A stretch of 39,977 bases of DNA from a virus: the IMG/VR virus record IMGVR_UViG_3300020185_000111, positions 1-39,977 of that record; one strand, 5' to 3'. A program made the translations under genes and the position numbers. This document shows positions 6,443-15,695 of the stretch, one piece after another (the first letter of the stretch is position 1; each line of letters opens with the position of its first letter). Below the pieces are notes generated by a model that was not told the DNA's origin, did no database searches, and saw nothing but the letters and a program-made list of their open reading frames with translations.

Positions 6443-8611
6443 ATGGATGAAGATACAAACGAGATCATCATGGAAGAAGCAGTATCTTCGTATATTGATG
6501 ATATTAAAGAAGATGATAAAACAGATGAGAATGTAGGTTCTGTAGTAGGTTTTGTTACTCAACGCTTCTCTAAAGCTGAAACTGCTCGTTACATAGATGA
6601 GCAACGCTGGATTGTAGCTTACCGTAACTATCGGGGTCTCTATGGCCCTGATGTTCGTTTTACATCTACTGAAAAGTCAAGAGTATTCGTTAAAGTTACT
6701 AAGACTAAAGTATTAGCTGCATATGGTCAAGTTACTGAAGTTCTATTCGGTAATAACAAGTTTCCTATCTCAGTAGATCCTACAACGCTTCCAGAGGGCA
6801 TTACAGAGGCTGTACACTTCGAAAGCAGCTCTGATATGCAAAAGGCTAAAAAGGACGCTCAGGGCGGCTCTCAGAGCCTCTCAGAGCCTAGTATGGATGA
6901 CATGAAGCTAAAGCCAGGAGAGACACTGCCAGACTTAATGGAACGGGTAGGTTCTCTTAAGACTAAACTGGAACCTGTAGGTTCTTCATTAGAAGAGGGT
7001 CTCGGTGGTACAGCTACTGAAGTTACTATCTACCCTGCAATGATAGCAGCTAAGAAGATGGAGAAGAAGATACATGACCAGTTAGACGAGTCTAGTGCCT
7101 CTAAGAAGCTACGTACAGCAGCTTTTGAATGCGCATTGTTTGGCACAGGTGTTATGAAAGGTCCATTTGCTGTAGACAAAGAGTATCCTAACTGGGATGA
7201 AGAGGGTAACTATAAACCACGTATTAAGACAATACCACAATGTGATGCAGTTTCTATATGGAACTTCTACCCTGATCCAGATGCTAACTCTATGGAAGAA
7301 GCTGAGTACATTGTTGAACGACATAAGATGTCTAAGTCTCAGATGAGGTCTCTTAAGAAGCGTCCTTTCTTCCGTGATAACGCTATTGACTTAGCTCTGG
7401 GTTTTGGGCCTTCGTACACTAAAGAGTGGTGGGAGTCTATCATGGAAGATGACTCTACCGAAGTAGTAACAGAACGCTATGAAGTCCTTGAGTTCTGGGG
7501 TTACGTAGATCGTGAAGTACTTGAAGATCATAACGTTGATATTCCTAAAGAACTGAAAGATGCAGATCAGTTAAATGTCAATGTTTGGATATGTAATGAT
7601 CAGGTACTACGTCTGGTTATGAATCCGTTTAACCCACAGATAATACCCTACTACGCAATGCCATATGAAGTCAATCCTTACTCCTTCTTTGGGGTAGGAC
7701 TAGCTGAGAACATGGATGACACACAAACCTTAATGAATGGTTTCATGCGTATGTCAGTAGATAACGCTGCTTTGTCAGGTAACTTAATACTAGAAGTTGA
7801 TGAAAACAACCTAGTTCCAGGCCAAGACTTGTCAATATATCCTGGGAAAGTCTTCCGTAGAAGCGGTGGTGCTCCTGGACAGGCTATCTTTGGTACTAAG
7901 TTCCCTAACGTATCTCAAGAGAATATGCAGATGTTTGATAAGGCTAGGGTTCTAGCTGATGAATCAACTGGTTTACCTAGCTTCTCACATGGGCAGACAG
8001 GTGTCTCAGGTGTTGGTCGTACAGCATCAGGTATCTCAATGCTTATGTCTGCTGCTAACGGTTCTATTCGTACTGTAGTTAAGAATGTAGATGACTATCT
8101 CCTAGCTCCTCTAGGTAAAGCCTTCTTCTCATTCAATATGCAGTTTGACCATGACCCAGAGATCAAAGGAGACCTAGAGGTTAAAGCCCGTGGTACTTCT
8201 TCTCTAATGGCTAACGAAGTACGTAGTCAACGTCTTACACAGTTCTTACAGGTTGTACAGAACCCAGTGTTAGCTCCTTTCGCTAAGATGGACTACATCA
8301 TACGTGAGATTGCTGAGTCAATGGACCTAGACGCTGATAAGGTAGTCAACTCTTTCTCTGAAGCTGCTCTTCAAGCTGAAGTACTTAAGAAGTTCCAAGA
8401 AGCTAACCCTGAGGAAGCTCCTAAACCTGAGGCAGCACCAGAAGGTGGAGACCCCTCTGGTAACGGAGGTGGTACTATAGGAACAGGTGGTGTCCCAACT
8501 CCAGGAGAAGAAGGATTCTCAGGTAACGCAGGTACTCCACCTGCAGGACCAGAGGGTGGACTAGAGGCTTCCCTAAGTTCATACTTAGGTAATAATGGTG
8601 GTGTTCAGTAA
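6443..8611 (+). CDS. Portal protein (head-tail connector)
   Basis: The portal is the dodecameric vertex through which DNA enters and leaves the capsid. It has 722 residues, longer than T7 gp8 (about 536) and near the P22/N4 size class. The signature region RYIDEQRWIVAYRNYRGLYGPDVRFT (about 49-74) and the following EKSRVFVKVTKTKVLAAYGQV are typical of large podovirus portals of marine phages. The acidic first 30 residues and a Gly/Pro-rich tail (about 650-722) flank the core. It starts after taaggaagcg, directly downstream of the large terminase, and its TAA overlaps the next ATG. The family call rests on recalled similarity and position. Confidence 0.88.
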   Translation: MDEDTNEIIMEEAVSSYIDDIKEDDKTDENVGSVVGFVTQRFSKAETARYIDEQRWIVAYRNYRGLYGPDVRFTSTEKSRVFVKVTKTKVLAAYGQVTEVLFGNNKFPISVDPTTLPEGITEAVHFESSSDMQKAKKDAQGGSQSLSEPSMDDMKLKPGETLPDLMERVGSLKTKLEPVGSSLEEGLGGTATEVTIYPAMIAAKKMEKKIHDQLDESSASKKLRTAAFECALFGTGVMKGPFAVDKEYPNWDEEGNYKPRIKTIPQCDAVSIWNFYPDPDANSMEEAEYIVERHKMSKSQMRSLKKRPFFRDNAIDLALGFGPSYTKEWWESIMEDDSTEVVTERYEVLEFWGYVDREVLEDHNVDIPKELKDADQLNVNVWICNDQVLRLVMNPFNPQIIPYYAMPYEVNPYSFFGVGLAENMDDTQTLMNGFMRMSVDNAALSGNLILEVDENNLVPGQDLSIYPGKVFRRSGGAPGQAIFGTKFPNVSQENMQMFDKARVLADESTGLPSFSHGQTGVSGVGRTASGISMLMSAANGSIRTVVKNVDDYLLAPLGKAFFSFNMQFDHDPEIKGDLEVKARGTSSLMANEVRSQRLTQFLQVVQNPVLAPFAKMDYIIREIAESMDLDADKVVNSFSEAALQAEVLKKFQEANPEEAPKPEAAPEGGDPSGNGGGTIGTGGVPTPGEEGFSGNAGTPPAGPEGGLEASLSSYLGNNGGVQ

Positions 8612-9399
8612 TGGATGCTAAGTTATTAGCAACTATCATAGCTATAGCTAAGAAGGAAGCTGGTGCTTTAGCTAAAGATAACAGAGAGTTGGAACGTACT
8701 GTAACTGCTAAGCTACAGGAGTTTCACAAAAGGTCTCCTATTCTAGAGACACCTAAGTTCTTTAGGAAAGGTGGACAGCTCATATGCTCTTGGTCTTCAG
8801 GTTTAACATTAGACTTAGGTAATGTGGTTGGACCTAAGGGGGCTAAAGGCGACAAAGGTGATAAAGGTCTACAAGGCCCAGCTGGTGCCGATGGGCTTAA
8901 TGGTCGTAACGGCATTGATGGTCTTAACGGTAGAGACGGTGTAGACGGACGTAACGGTAAGGATGGAATACAAGGTCCAGCTGGTAAAGACGGAAGCACA
9001 GGTCTGAAAGGCCCAGAGGGTAACCAAGGACCAGCAGGTCCACAAGGTCTCAAGGGTGAAGAAGGTAAAGAAGGTCTACGAGGTCTTAAAGGACAAGATG
9101 GTTCTGATGGTCTTGACGGTGAAGATGGAGACGGTATAGCTAAAGCATGGGTTAGTGAAGATCATCACCTGATGATTAAACTAAACAGTGGACGTACAAT
9201 AGATACTGGTTATGTACGTGGTAAAGCTGGTATCTCTGGTAAAGGTGGTCGTGTCTCAGGAGGCTACGTAGGAGGAGGAGGCGGTGGTGGTAACATCATT
9301 GTACCTCCTGCTGATAATAATAATAATGTAGATGGCGGTGCTGCCGCATCTGTTTATTTAGTAACGCAGCACATTAACGGAGGAACCGCCAGTGGCTGA
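8611..9399 (+). CDS. Collagen-like repeat protein, fibre or head decoration
   Basis: The product is 262 residues. Residues 1-40 form a helical segment suitable for trimerisation. Residues 74-175 are about 34 Gly-X-Y triplets ([30 protein letters not shown]), which predict a collagen triple helix. A short beta segment ([15 protein letters not shown]) follows, then a Gly run (GGGGGGG) and an Asn/Gly/Ala-rich end. Collagen-like stretches in phages usually form rigid fibre shafts. Placement between portal and tail genes points to a fibre or capsid appendage. It overlaps the next gene by 8 nt and probably pairs with it. Receptor binding is not shown. Confidence 0.8.
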   Translation: MDAKLLATIIAIAKKEAGALAKDNRELERTVTAKLQEFHKRSPILETPKFFRKGGQLICSWSSGLTLDLGNVVGPKGAKGDKGDKGLQGPAGADGLNGRNGIDGLNGRDGVDGRNGKDGIQGPAGKDGSTGLKGPEGNQGPAGPQGLKGEEGKEGLRGLKGQDGSDGLDGEDGDGIAKAWVSEDHHLMIKLNSGRTIDTGYVRGKAGISGKGGRVSGGYVGGGGGGGNIIVPPADNNNNVDGGAAASVYLVTQHINGGTASG

Positions 9400-12300
9400 T
9401 ATTATTCAGATTAGACGAGATACACAAGGTAACTGGTTAGACGTAGATCCTATTCTAGCTCAAGGAGAGTTTGCTGTAGAGGTTGATACTAACCAGTTTA
9501 AGATAGGTAATGGCACAGACGTATACAGTGTCCTACCGTATGTGACACAAGGACCAGAAGGTCCGCAAGGTGGTCTAGGACCCGAAGGTCCACAAGGTAT
9601 TCAAGGTCCACAAGGTGATACAGGTCTGCAAGGACCAGAAGGTCCACAAGGTCCAGCTGGCAACGATAGTGTTGTTCAAGGACCCGAAGGTCCACAAGGT
9701 GCTACAGGACCCGAAGGTCCACAAGGTGCTACAGGACCAGAAGGTCCACAAGGTATTCAAGGTCTACAAGGGGATCAAGGACCTAAAGGAGACACTGGAG
9801 AGGCTGGCCCCAAGGGAGACACTGGTGATCAAGGTCCTACAGGACCAGAACTACAGACTGAGTTGTTTGACGATAAGTCACCAGTACTTGCAGCCAATCT
9901 TGATGCAAATAATAAGAATCTAGAAAACGTTGATACCATAACTGCGGCAAAGGGAGACTTTGGCTCCCCTGCGGCATTGCGTTCGTTTAACGTATATGGA
10001 ACTGGCACAAATGGTCGTCTGAGCTTACAAAGCAATGAGGCTGGAAACCCAGGTCTTGAGATGACTATAGATAGCAACGTTACTAGAGTGTTAGCTCGGT
10101 TAGCTAGAGCGGGGACAAGCGGTACAGAGCTTCAAGTCTGGAATCAACGAGACGGCGGTGGTATACATATGCCCTTCGTCTTTGGAGAGGGCGGTGAGTT
10201 CTTTATTAGACCCAAAGGCTCTAGCACAGATGTTGTAAATGATGCTGGATTCAGAAACCAAGCAGGCACTCTTGAGTTCAGGAATGATAATGGAACATGG
10301 TCTTCTTTTGGCTCGGCTGATGGAGAACAAGGAGAACAAGGACCACAAGGGCCACAAGGTCCGATAGGTCCAGAAGGTCTGATAGGTCCAGAAGGTCCTA
10401 AAGGTGACACTGGTGACGCTGGCCCACAAGGTTCTAAAGGTGATACAGGTCTGCAAGGCCCAGAAGGACCACAAGGTCCTATAGGTCCAGAAGGTCCAAC
10501 AGCGGTTTCAACAGATGCTGACAATACGGCTACGCTAGGAACGGATGGTCTAGTCTACGTAGCTGGACCGTCAGGAACACCAAGCCTAGACCTCCAATGG
10601 TTCTTTCAAGATTCAACTGCAGGACAACCTAACCCTAACTTCTTTAGGACAGACGAGCGTGAGATAAATGACATCACATCTTTAGACTTATCTTGGGTAT
10701 CGTTTCCTAACAGAGAGGTCGCTAACCTCCTAGGTGAGCTTAGGCAAGGTGACAAGATATACATACAACAGAACAACGCTGAGTCGAACTACGCCAACTT
10801 TGATATTACTGCTGACCCTGTAGACAACGGGACATGGTGGACTATCGCAGTTAATGCCTACGGAGCAGGTGAGAGATTCTCTATAGATCAAGACTGTGTA
10901 TTCCTATTCTGGCGGGGAGCTGATGATGGAGGAGGAGGAGGCGTAACCCCTGATGATAGCATAGCGAACTCTAAGGGTGCAGCACTGGCACTAGAGCAAT
11001 CGTTACTAGCTAAAGATGGACAGCCAGCACTGACGGTACTTGCAGTAGGCGCTACGAACACGGGGAAAGTGCAAGGTTGTAGCCTAGGTAATGGTAACGT
11101 TGTCGAGGTATATGCCAGTGGTGCTGACTTTAACAGCTCTACTGTTTTGCACCGAGAGTTCATGTCAGCAGGTGAACCTATCTGCTTCACGGGACTAAGC
11201 GCTGGGGCAATCATCACAAGCACCCAAGGCTTCTACGGTATGGGTGAACAGATAGAGGGGGGTAACGAAAGCCCTATGCCTTTGCTGTCTCTGGGCTTAG
11301 CGTTTACGGGTACGTTCCTGTATGCGTTTCGTAATTCTAACAACTACCCAAGTGAAGGCCTCAGTACAGGCCAAGTCACTGTGGTCAACGGCCCTCTACC
11401 TTCTACGGTTACGTTCACTAGGAATGGTAATCAAGTAGAAGATCAAGCGCCTCGCAACCTTGAGCCGTTTGAGCTTACGATCTTCTACACGAATGCGAAT
11501 GGAGAATACTTCCTGTCAGGTACGTCACCCGTTATGGCGTGTATACAAGCATACATGGGGACTAATCCTCCGCTAGTTCCTGGAGACCCAGCAGACGCAA
11601 GCCAGCGTTTTTATGATGCTCGTCTTGTAATGCCTCTAACAAACGACGGCATCACATGGCCTCGTTCTGGTTACGTGAGTGCGCCTTACGACAACACAAC
11701 GTCTAAGTATTATGTGCGTGACGGCGTTACTGGGGACTTCCCCGCAGTGAGTCCTGGAGTTCCCGTGGACTTTGACGCAGGCACCTCTACGGGCGCTAAC
11801 GACCCAGATTATGAACCAAGAGGGGCTACAAGACTTCGGGCTAATGGTCTTGTAGTGGCTTACTCAGGTGCAGACACAGCAGGTCTTGAGGCTTCACCTA
11901 TGATCCCTGTATCAGCTATGTCTCAGGTAGTTGCACAGCCCTTCTGGATTGATGATTCAGGAGATGGCGGTACCTCTGGCGTTGCTATTGCAAGCCCCTA
12001 CGAGGGTACAGCTAAGGTCTACGCTTGGAATGAAGCAACAGGTGTAGCTGAATTGGCCTATACAGTACCACTCGCAAGAGGCACTATAGGGCAGGGTATC
12101 GCACCTACTACACCAGAGGATCAATACATTCCTTGTGCTGGCATGGTAGCTAACGAGTCAACTCTAGATGCTGACCCTTCAGTTGTTCAGTTAGTTGGAA
12201 ACTTAGGCCCAGGATACGTTGTAGCTGACGTTCCCATCACAGTTGTAGCACAGAACGCATCACCGACCCTGATACCTGAAATACGTTCACAGAACGGAAC

Positions 12301-12454
12301 AACGACAACATCTATTGTTAGTGATGATGACGAAACGCTAATGCTGGGCTGGACGCCTGTACAGAAGAAGGCAGAGATCACAGAGGATGCCGATGGGTAC
12401 ACACGCAAACGAGTACTAGATAACACAGGAGCCATCACATGGCCTCTTACGTAA
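9392..12454 (+). CDS. Large collagen-repeat tail fibre or receptor-binding protein
   Basis: The product is 1020 residues, starting at GTG 9392 after ggaggaacc. Residues 1-50 ([31 protein letters not shown]) resemble the N-terminal domain of major-tropism-determinant-type fibres. Gly-X-Y blocks at 54-151 and 311-369 form shafts separated by a beta-rich domain. Residues about 400-520 hold a small domain ([25 protein letters not shown]) that I recall from marine myovirus structural proteins. The last 480 residues are a beta-rich, Gly/Ser/Thr-rich receptor-binding-like region ending in GAITWPLT. The C-terminal 1.2 kb uses GC-richer codons than the surroundings, a sign of separate origin. The overlap with the first collagen gene suggests joint assembly. 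Confidence 0.82.
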   Translation: MADIIQIRRDTQGNWLDVDPILAQGEFAVEVDTNQFKIGNGTDVYSVLPYVTQGPEGPQGGLGPEGPQGIQGPQGDTGLQGPEGPQGPAGNDSVVQGPEGPQGATGPEGPQGATGPEGPQGIQGLQGDQGPKGDTGEAGPKGDTGDQGPTGPELQTELFDDKSPVLAANLDANNKNLENVDTITAAKGDFGSPAALRSFNVYGTGTNGRLSLQSNEAGNPGLEMTIDSNVTRVLARLARAGTSGTELQVWNQRDGGGIHMPFVFGEGGEFFIRPKGSSTDVVNDAGFRNQAGTLEFRNDNGTWSSFGSADGEQGEQGPQGPQGPIGPEGLIGPEGPKGDTGDAGPQGSKGDTGLQGPEGPQGPIGPEGPTAVSTDADNTATLGTDGLVYVAGPSGTPSLDLQWFFQDSTAGQPNPNFFRTDEREINDITSLDLSWVSFPNREVANLLGELRQGDKIYIQQNNAESNYANFDITADPVDNGTWWTIAVNAYGAGERFSIDQDCVFLFWRGADDGGGGGVTPDDSIANSKGAALALEQSLLAKDGQPALTVLAVGATNTGKVQGCSLGNGNVVEVYASGADFNSSTVLHREFMSAGEPICFTGLSAGAIITSTQGFYGMGEQIEGGNESPMPLLSLGLAFTGTFLYAFRNSNNYPSEGLSTGQVTVVNGPLPSTVTFTRNGNQVEDQAPRNLEPFELTIFYTNANGEYFLSGTSPVMACIQAYMGTNPPLVPGDPADASQRFYDARLVMPLTNDGITWPRSGYVSAPYDNTTSKYYVRDGVTGDFPAVSPGVPVDFDAGTSTGANDPDYEPRGATRLRANGLVVAYSGADTAGLEASPMIPVSAMSQVVAQPFWIDDSGDGGTSGVAIASPYEGTAKVYAWNEATGVAELAYTVPLARGTIGQGIAPTTPEDQYIPCAGMVANESTLDADPSVVQLVGNLGPGYVVADVPITVVAQNASPTLIPEIRSQNGTTTTSIVSDDDETLMLGWTPVQKKAEITEDADGYTRKRVLDNTGAITWPLT
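9551..9844 (+). repeat. Collagen-coding tandem repeats, block 1
   Basis: Near-identical coding units of 9 to 27 nt (ggaccagaaggtccacaagg and variants) recur more than eight times and encode G-P-E-G-P-Q. They are broken once by a six-residue NDSVVQ insert. A matching block lies at 10322-10498 in the same gene, so recombination between blocks could change shaft length or delete the domain between them. Confidence 0.85.
10322..10498 (+). repeat. Collagen-coding tandem repeats, block 2
   Basis: About twenty Gly-X-Y codon triplets with the same nucleotide units as block 1 (ccagaaggtcc, ggtccacaagg-type) flank the beta domain encoded at 9845-10321. Confidence 0.85.
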
Positions 12455-12469
12455 CCAAGGGAACCAATA

Positions 12470-12676
12470 ATGATTATTAAACAACTAGTAAACTCTACAG
12501 CTTTGTGGGATGCCTTTAATACTGAGTTAGATGAACGTATCCACTTTGCACAAAAACAACTTGAGCAAAGAGACGAACAGCAAGAGCTTTATAGAATACA
12601 AGGTGAGATCAAAGCGTTGCGTAGCCTTAAGATGCTTCGTGATAAAGTCAACGGTGCTAGAACGGAGACCTTTTAA
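12470..12676 (+). CDS. Small helical protein of the capsid region, unknown
   Basis: The product is 68 residues and almost wholly charged and helical (FAQKQLEQRDEQQELYRIQGEIKALRSLKMLRDKV), so it is probably a coiled coil. The start follows agggaacc, 15 nt after the fibre gene, and the stop is two bases before the next gene. Small coiled-coil proteins at this place recur in marine podoviruses without known function. It may be a scaffold helper, chaperone for the fibre, or minor head protein; none is shown. Confidence 0.6.
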   Translation: MIIKQLVNSTALWDAFNTELDERIHFAQKQLEQRDEQQELYRIQGEIKALRSLKMLRDKVNGARTETF

Positions 12677-12678
12677 CT

Positions 12679-14412
12679 ATGGATGATTTGTTTGAAGAAG
12701 CTGCAACTGAAGGTATGGACGTAGATCCTATTTCAGGTAATGAGATTCCAGAAGGAGTATCAGGCAAGAACGTACGTGATGACGTAGATGCTAAACTATC
12801 TGAAGGTGAGTTTGTTATACCAGCTTACGCAGTTAAGTTCTTTGGAGTTGACTACTTCGAGAAACTCCTTAAGAAAGCTAAGAAAGGTAACGAAGAGTTA
12901 GCTAATGAAGGTAGGTCTGAAGGTGAAGGTCTTGAGATGCAGATGGGTGGCTTAGTCCCAGCGGCTAGAACTAGAGGTCAGGTTAGAAGTAATCAAGATT
13001 TATCTACTATGCAGATACAAAGTCCTACTAAAGCCGATAACCTTATTAATAAAGATAACATGACTGAGGTTGATGAAAAAGGTGACTTTAAGGAGATGCC
13101 TTCTAAGGAAGATCTACCTAGTGAAGAGGATAAACCACAAGAACTGTTCATAGGTGGTATTGTTAAAAAGGCTAAGAAGCTGGTAGGTCTAGGTGGTGGA
13201 GGAGGAGGAGGAGGTTCGTCTTACGAAGCACCAGAAAGGCAGTTTGGTGTAGGTGAGTATGACCCTTCTAACTTTATGAGCAAATGGAATGCGACTGACT
13301 ACGGTATGGGTTTCTCTACTAGACCTGAGTACAGTGGTAACGGTCCTGTTAAAGCTGCTTATACTTCTAAGGTTCAGTGTCCAGAAGGTTACGTTCTAGA
13401 TGAGAAACAGAACATATGTGTGCCTGTTGCTCAGCAGAAAGCACAGGATATTGCTAAGAACGCTGGTCAAATCAAAAACCCTAACTCTGAGGGAGAGCCA
13501 CGTACTGGTGACGACAGAGCAGGAACTACAGGAAACTCCGTTAGACAACCTAGCGGTGGTCAAGGAGATGCTAGTAAGAGTACCCCAGGAAGTGGTGGTC
13601 GTGGCTTCGGTGGTAACTGGACTTCTAAGTTTGACTACTCAGACACAGATTCCTTAGTAAATCAAACATTAACTACACTGGGTTCCACAGAAGCTGCTGA
13701 TGCTAAGAACGATGGTACTAGCCGTTTTGGTAACATAGGTGAAAGTATTGTAGGTGGCGTAGTAGGACGACTAGGTAGCGGTGCCGTAGGACAGGTTCTA
13801 GACTTAGGTGGTGACGTCATAAGTATGCGTACAGCTTCTATTGCTAATGCTAATGCTCAGTATCTAGACTCCATCGGTAAGAAGAAGGAAGCACAACAGG
13901 TACGTGACGCTGCTGACAAGTATGCTGAAGATAAAGGTCTGGTAGGACGCTTCGGTGTCATTAAGGATGACTACAACGGAACTCAACGCTTTGAGAACGC
14001 TCAAAAGCAAGGTCTATTTGATCAAGTAAAAAGCTTAGTATCACCTAGAAAGACTACAACTGCTTCTACGTCTCAAAGTGGTAAAGGGTCAGTAGGTACT
14101 GGAAGCTCATCAGCGCCTACTACAAGTGTACGTCCTCAGGCTCGCCCAAGTAAAGGTGGTGTGAAGTCTGGTAACAGCTCTAAAGGTGGTTACAATGCCC
14201 AAGGTAAATCAGGTAATGAAGGTAACCCAACAGGCGGTGATGGCAGCGGTGGCTACGATAACAATGGTAAGTCTGGACGTGCTGGCACTTGGGCTAAAGG
14301 CGGTATCGTCAAACCTAGAGTTAAGACTAAGACAGTTAAGGACATGGAAGCAAAGAATAAAGCTAAAAAGGTTTCAAAAGGTAAGAAAGGATTAGGACGT
14401 AAGACTAAGTAA
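12679..14412 (+). CDS. Unknown structural-region protein with conserved N-terminal domain
   Basis: The product is 577 residues. The N-terminal part carries a conserved segment (VRDDVDAKLSEGEFVIPAYAVKFFGVDYFEKLLKKAKKG, about 31-69) that I recall from cyanophage and other marine phage proteins of unknown role. The middle has a Gly run (GGGGGGGG, about 172-179). Residues about 340-430 are Ala-rich and helical. The final 150 residues are Gly/Ser/Lys low complexity ending in a Lys-rich tail (KAKKVSKGKKGLGRKTK). The basic tail could bind DNA or an acidic partner such as the scaffold encoded next. Most codons are typical of the phage. A virion role is inferred from position between fibre and scaffold genes. 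Confidence 0.65.
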   Translation: MDDLFEEAATEGMDVDPISGNEIPEGVSGKNVRDDVDAKLSEGEFVIPAYAVKFFGVDYFEKLLKKAKKGNEELANEGRSEGEGLEMQMGGLVPAARTRGQVRSNQDLSTMQIQSPTKADNLINKDNMTEVDEKGDFKEMPSKEDLPSEEDKPQELFIGGIVKKAKKLVGLGGGGGGGGSSYEAPERQFGVGEYDPSNFMSKWNATDYGMGFSTRPEYSGNGPVKAAYTSKVQCPEGYVLDEKQNICVPVAQQKAQDIAKNAGQIKNPNSEGEPRTGDDRAGTTGNSVRQPSGGQGDASKSTPGSGGRGFGGNWTSKFDYSDTDSLVNQTLTTLGSTEAADAKNDGTSRFGNIGESIVGGVVGRLGSGAVGQVLDLGGDVISMRTASIANANAQYLDSIGKKKEAQQVRDAADKYAEDKGLVGRFGVIKDDYNGTQRFENAQKQGLFDQVKSLVSPRKTTTASTSQSGKGSVGTGSSSAPTTSVRPQARPSKGGVKSGNSSKGGYNAQGKSGNEGNPTGGDGSGGYDNNGKSGRAGTWAKGGIVKPRVKTKTVKDMEAKNKAKKVSKGKKGLGRKTK

Positions 14413-14445
14413 TATTAATAACTCCGATAGAATATATAAGGCCAC

Positions 14446-14460
14446 TCAGCTATAAGCTGA
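14446..14460 (+). other. Small inverted repeat before scaffold gene
   Basis: TCAGCT and AGCTGA (6 bp, perfect) flank a 3-base loop 22 nt before the scaffold start. It has no T-tract, so it is more likely an mRNA processing, stability or operator site than a terminator. Confidence 0.35.
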
Positions 14461-14482
14461 CCCCAACATAAAGGAATACATA

Positions 14483-15382
14483 ATGGCTAATAATGAAATG
14501 GTAAAAGAGTCAACTCCAACTAAAGGATTCTCTGACAGAGGTTCAAACTACGCAGCTAAACAAGCTAAACTAGACGCAGACGAAGCAGAGATTGCTGCGT
14601 TAGTTAAGGCTCATGCAGAGGGTGACGAAGAAGATACACCCGAAGAAGCCTCAGATGTAGTTGAACAAGAGACTGAGGAGACACAAGAAGAAGATGACTC
14701 TAACCTATCACGCGAAGAGAAGTCATTTAAGAAACGTTACGGTGACCTACGCCGCCATATGGCTGAGAAAGAGAAAGAGTGGAAAGCTTCACTTGAATCT
14801 ACTAACTCAAGCTCAGTCCGTCCCCCTTCTTCTGATGAAGATATTGAAGAATGGGCATCTAAGTACCCTGAGATTGCAGCTATTGTAGAAACTATTGCTG
14901 ATAAGAAAGCATCAGCTAAGTTTGAACAAGCGGAAACTCGGTTCAAGGAACTAGATGATGCAAAGTATGAAGCTACTCGAACTAAAGCTGAAACAGCTAT
15001 TCGTAAAGCTCACTCAGACTTTGATGAACTACGAGAAGCAGATGAGTTCCACGATTGGGTAGAAGAACAGCCCAAGTGGGTACGTGATGCTTTATATGAG
15101 AACTCAGATGACGCCCAGAGTGTTGTACGTGTTCTTGACTTGTACAAGGTAGACAATGGTTTAACTCCTTCAGCTAAGAAGGCTAAAGCTAAAGATGCCG
15201 CTAAGACAGTTACTAAACGTAAGAGTCGCACACAAGTTGACTCTGATAGCCTAAACTCACAGATTCGTGAGTCGGATGTACAGAAGATGTCTGATTCAGA
15301 GTTTGAAGATAGGTATGAAGAGATACAAACAGCTATGTCTTCTGGTAAGTTTGTATACGATATCTCAGGTAAAGCAAGATAA
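14483..15382 (+). CDS. Capsid scaffolding protein
   Basis: The product is 299 residues and rich in Glu, Asp, Lys and Ala, with almost no hydrophobic core. An acidic stretch at about 48-74 (DEEDTPEEASDVVEQETEE) is followed by charged helices and a basic segment near 230-255 (KKAKAKDAAKTVTKRKSR), the type of composition and basic patch used by scaffolds to bind coat subunits. It lies directly upstream of the capsid gene, as in T7 and P22. Scaffolds guide procapsid assembly and leave or are degraded at packaging. The ribosome site is aaagga. The call rests on composition and position, because scaffolds are poorly conserved. Confidence 0.8.
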   Translation: MANNEMVKESTPTKGFSDRGSNYAAKQAKLDADEAEIAALVKAHAEGDEEDTPEEASDVVEQETEETQEEDDSNLSREEKSFKKRYGDLRRHMAEKEKEWKASLESTNSSSVRPPSSDEDIEEWASKYPEIAAIVETIADKKASAKFEQAETRFKELDDAKYEATRTKAETAIRKAHSDFDELREADEFHDWVEEQPKWVRDALYENSDDAQSVVRVLDLYKVDNGLTPSAKKAKAKDAAKTVTKRKSRTQVDSDSLNSQIRESDVQKMSDSEFEDRYEEIQTAMSSGKFVYDISGKAR

Positions 15383-15406
15383 ATCGTATATAATATAAAA
15401 TAGTAC

Positions 15407-15435
15407 TTGACATTTGATGTTAAGTATGATATAAC
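15407..15435 (+). promoter_or_regulatory. Sigma70-type promoter for the capsid gene
   Basis: TTGACA at 15407-15412 and TATAAC at 15430-15435 have a 17-base spacer. The preceding TAGTAC is shared with the promoter at 25352. Start of transcription is expected near 15442, giving a leader of about 255 nt before the capsid ATG. Confidence 0.8.
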
Positions 15436-15439
15436 TGAG

Positions 15440-15695
15440 AGTATAGCGTTGTGATACATAGCGTTATACTTACAGTTAGGTTCGACGGAACCACTACTGA
15501 ACACTAATAAATCACTAAGAACTACCTAACAAGTATAGGCCCATTTGATCATCTCTTAAGGCTTGATCTCCTTAATACTTGAACTGAATGCACCCTAAGA
15601 CACGTTAGCCTCTTGCCATGATTGTTTATGTTCCCTTAATGGAGTACATTTGTACTTTATATATCAAGCCTAATACATCTTGAAAGGATAAAACA
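15440..15695 (+). promoter_or_regulatory. Long structured leader of the capsid mRNA
   Basis: The 313-nt space between scaffold and capsid genes holds no open frame of note. The leader begins at the predicted transcript start with a 9-bp hairpin (15440-15448 with 15462-15470, one G-T pair). It also holds GGTTC/GAACC with a 4-base loop (15479-15492), TTAAGG/CCTTAA with an 8-base loop (15556-15575) and AGTAC/GTACT (15643-15656). ATAGCGTT occurs twice, at 15443 and 15458. The ribosome site aaagga lies about 10 nt before the ATG. None of the hairpins has a terminator T-tract. Stability or translational control of capsid mRNA is the simplest reading. Confidence 0.55.

Noticed and set aside
9551-9844. 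Repeats that could be taken for a CRISPR array
   Set aside because: Units are short, imperfect, without unique spacers, and translate in one frame as Gly-Pro-Glu-Gly-Pro-Gln.
8724-10524. Long open frames on the - strand and in other + frames opposite the collagen genes
   Set aside because: They are Pro/Leu-rich mirror images of Gly-X-Y codons, have no ribosome sites, and vanish outside the repeats.
15471-15500. ggttcga in the capsid leader, like a tRNA T-arm
   Set aside because: No acceptor, D or anticodon arms can be drawn around it, and the bases pair as a simple 5-bp hairpin instead.
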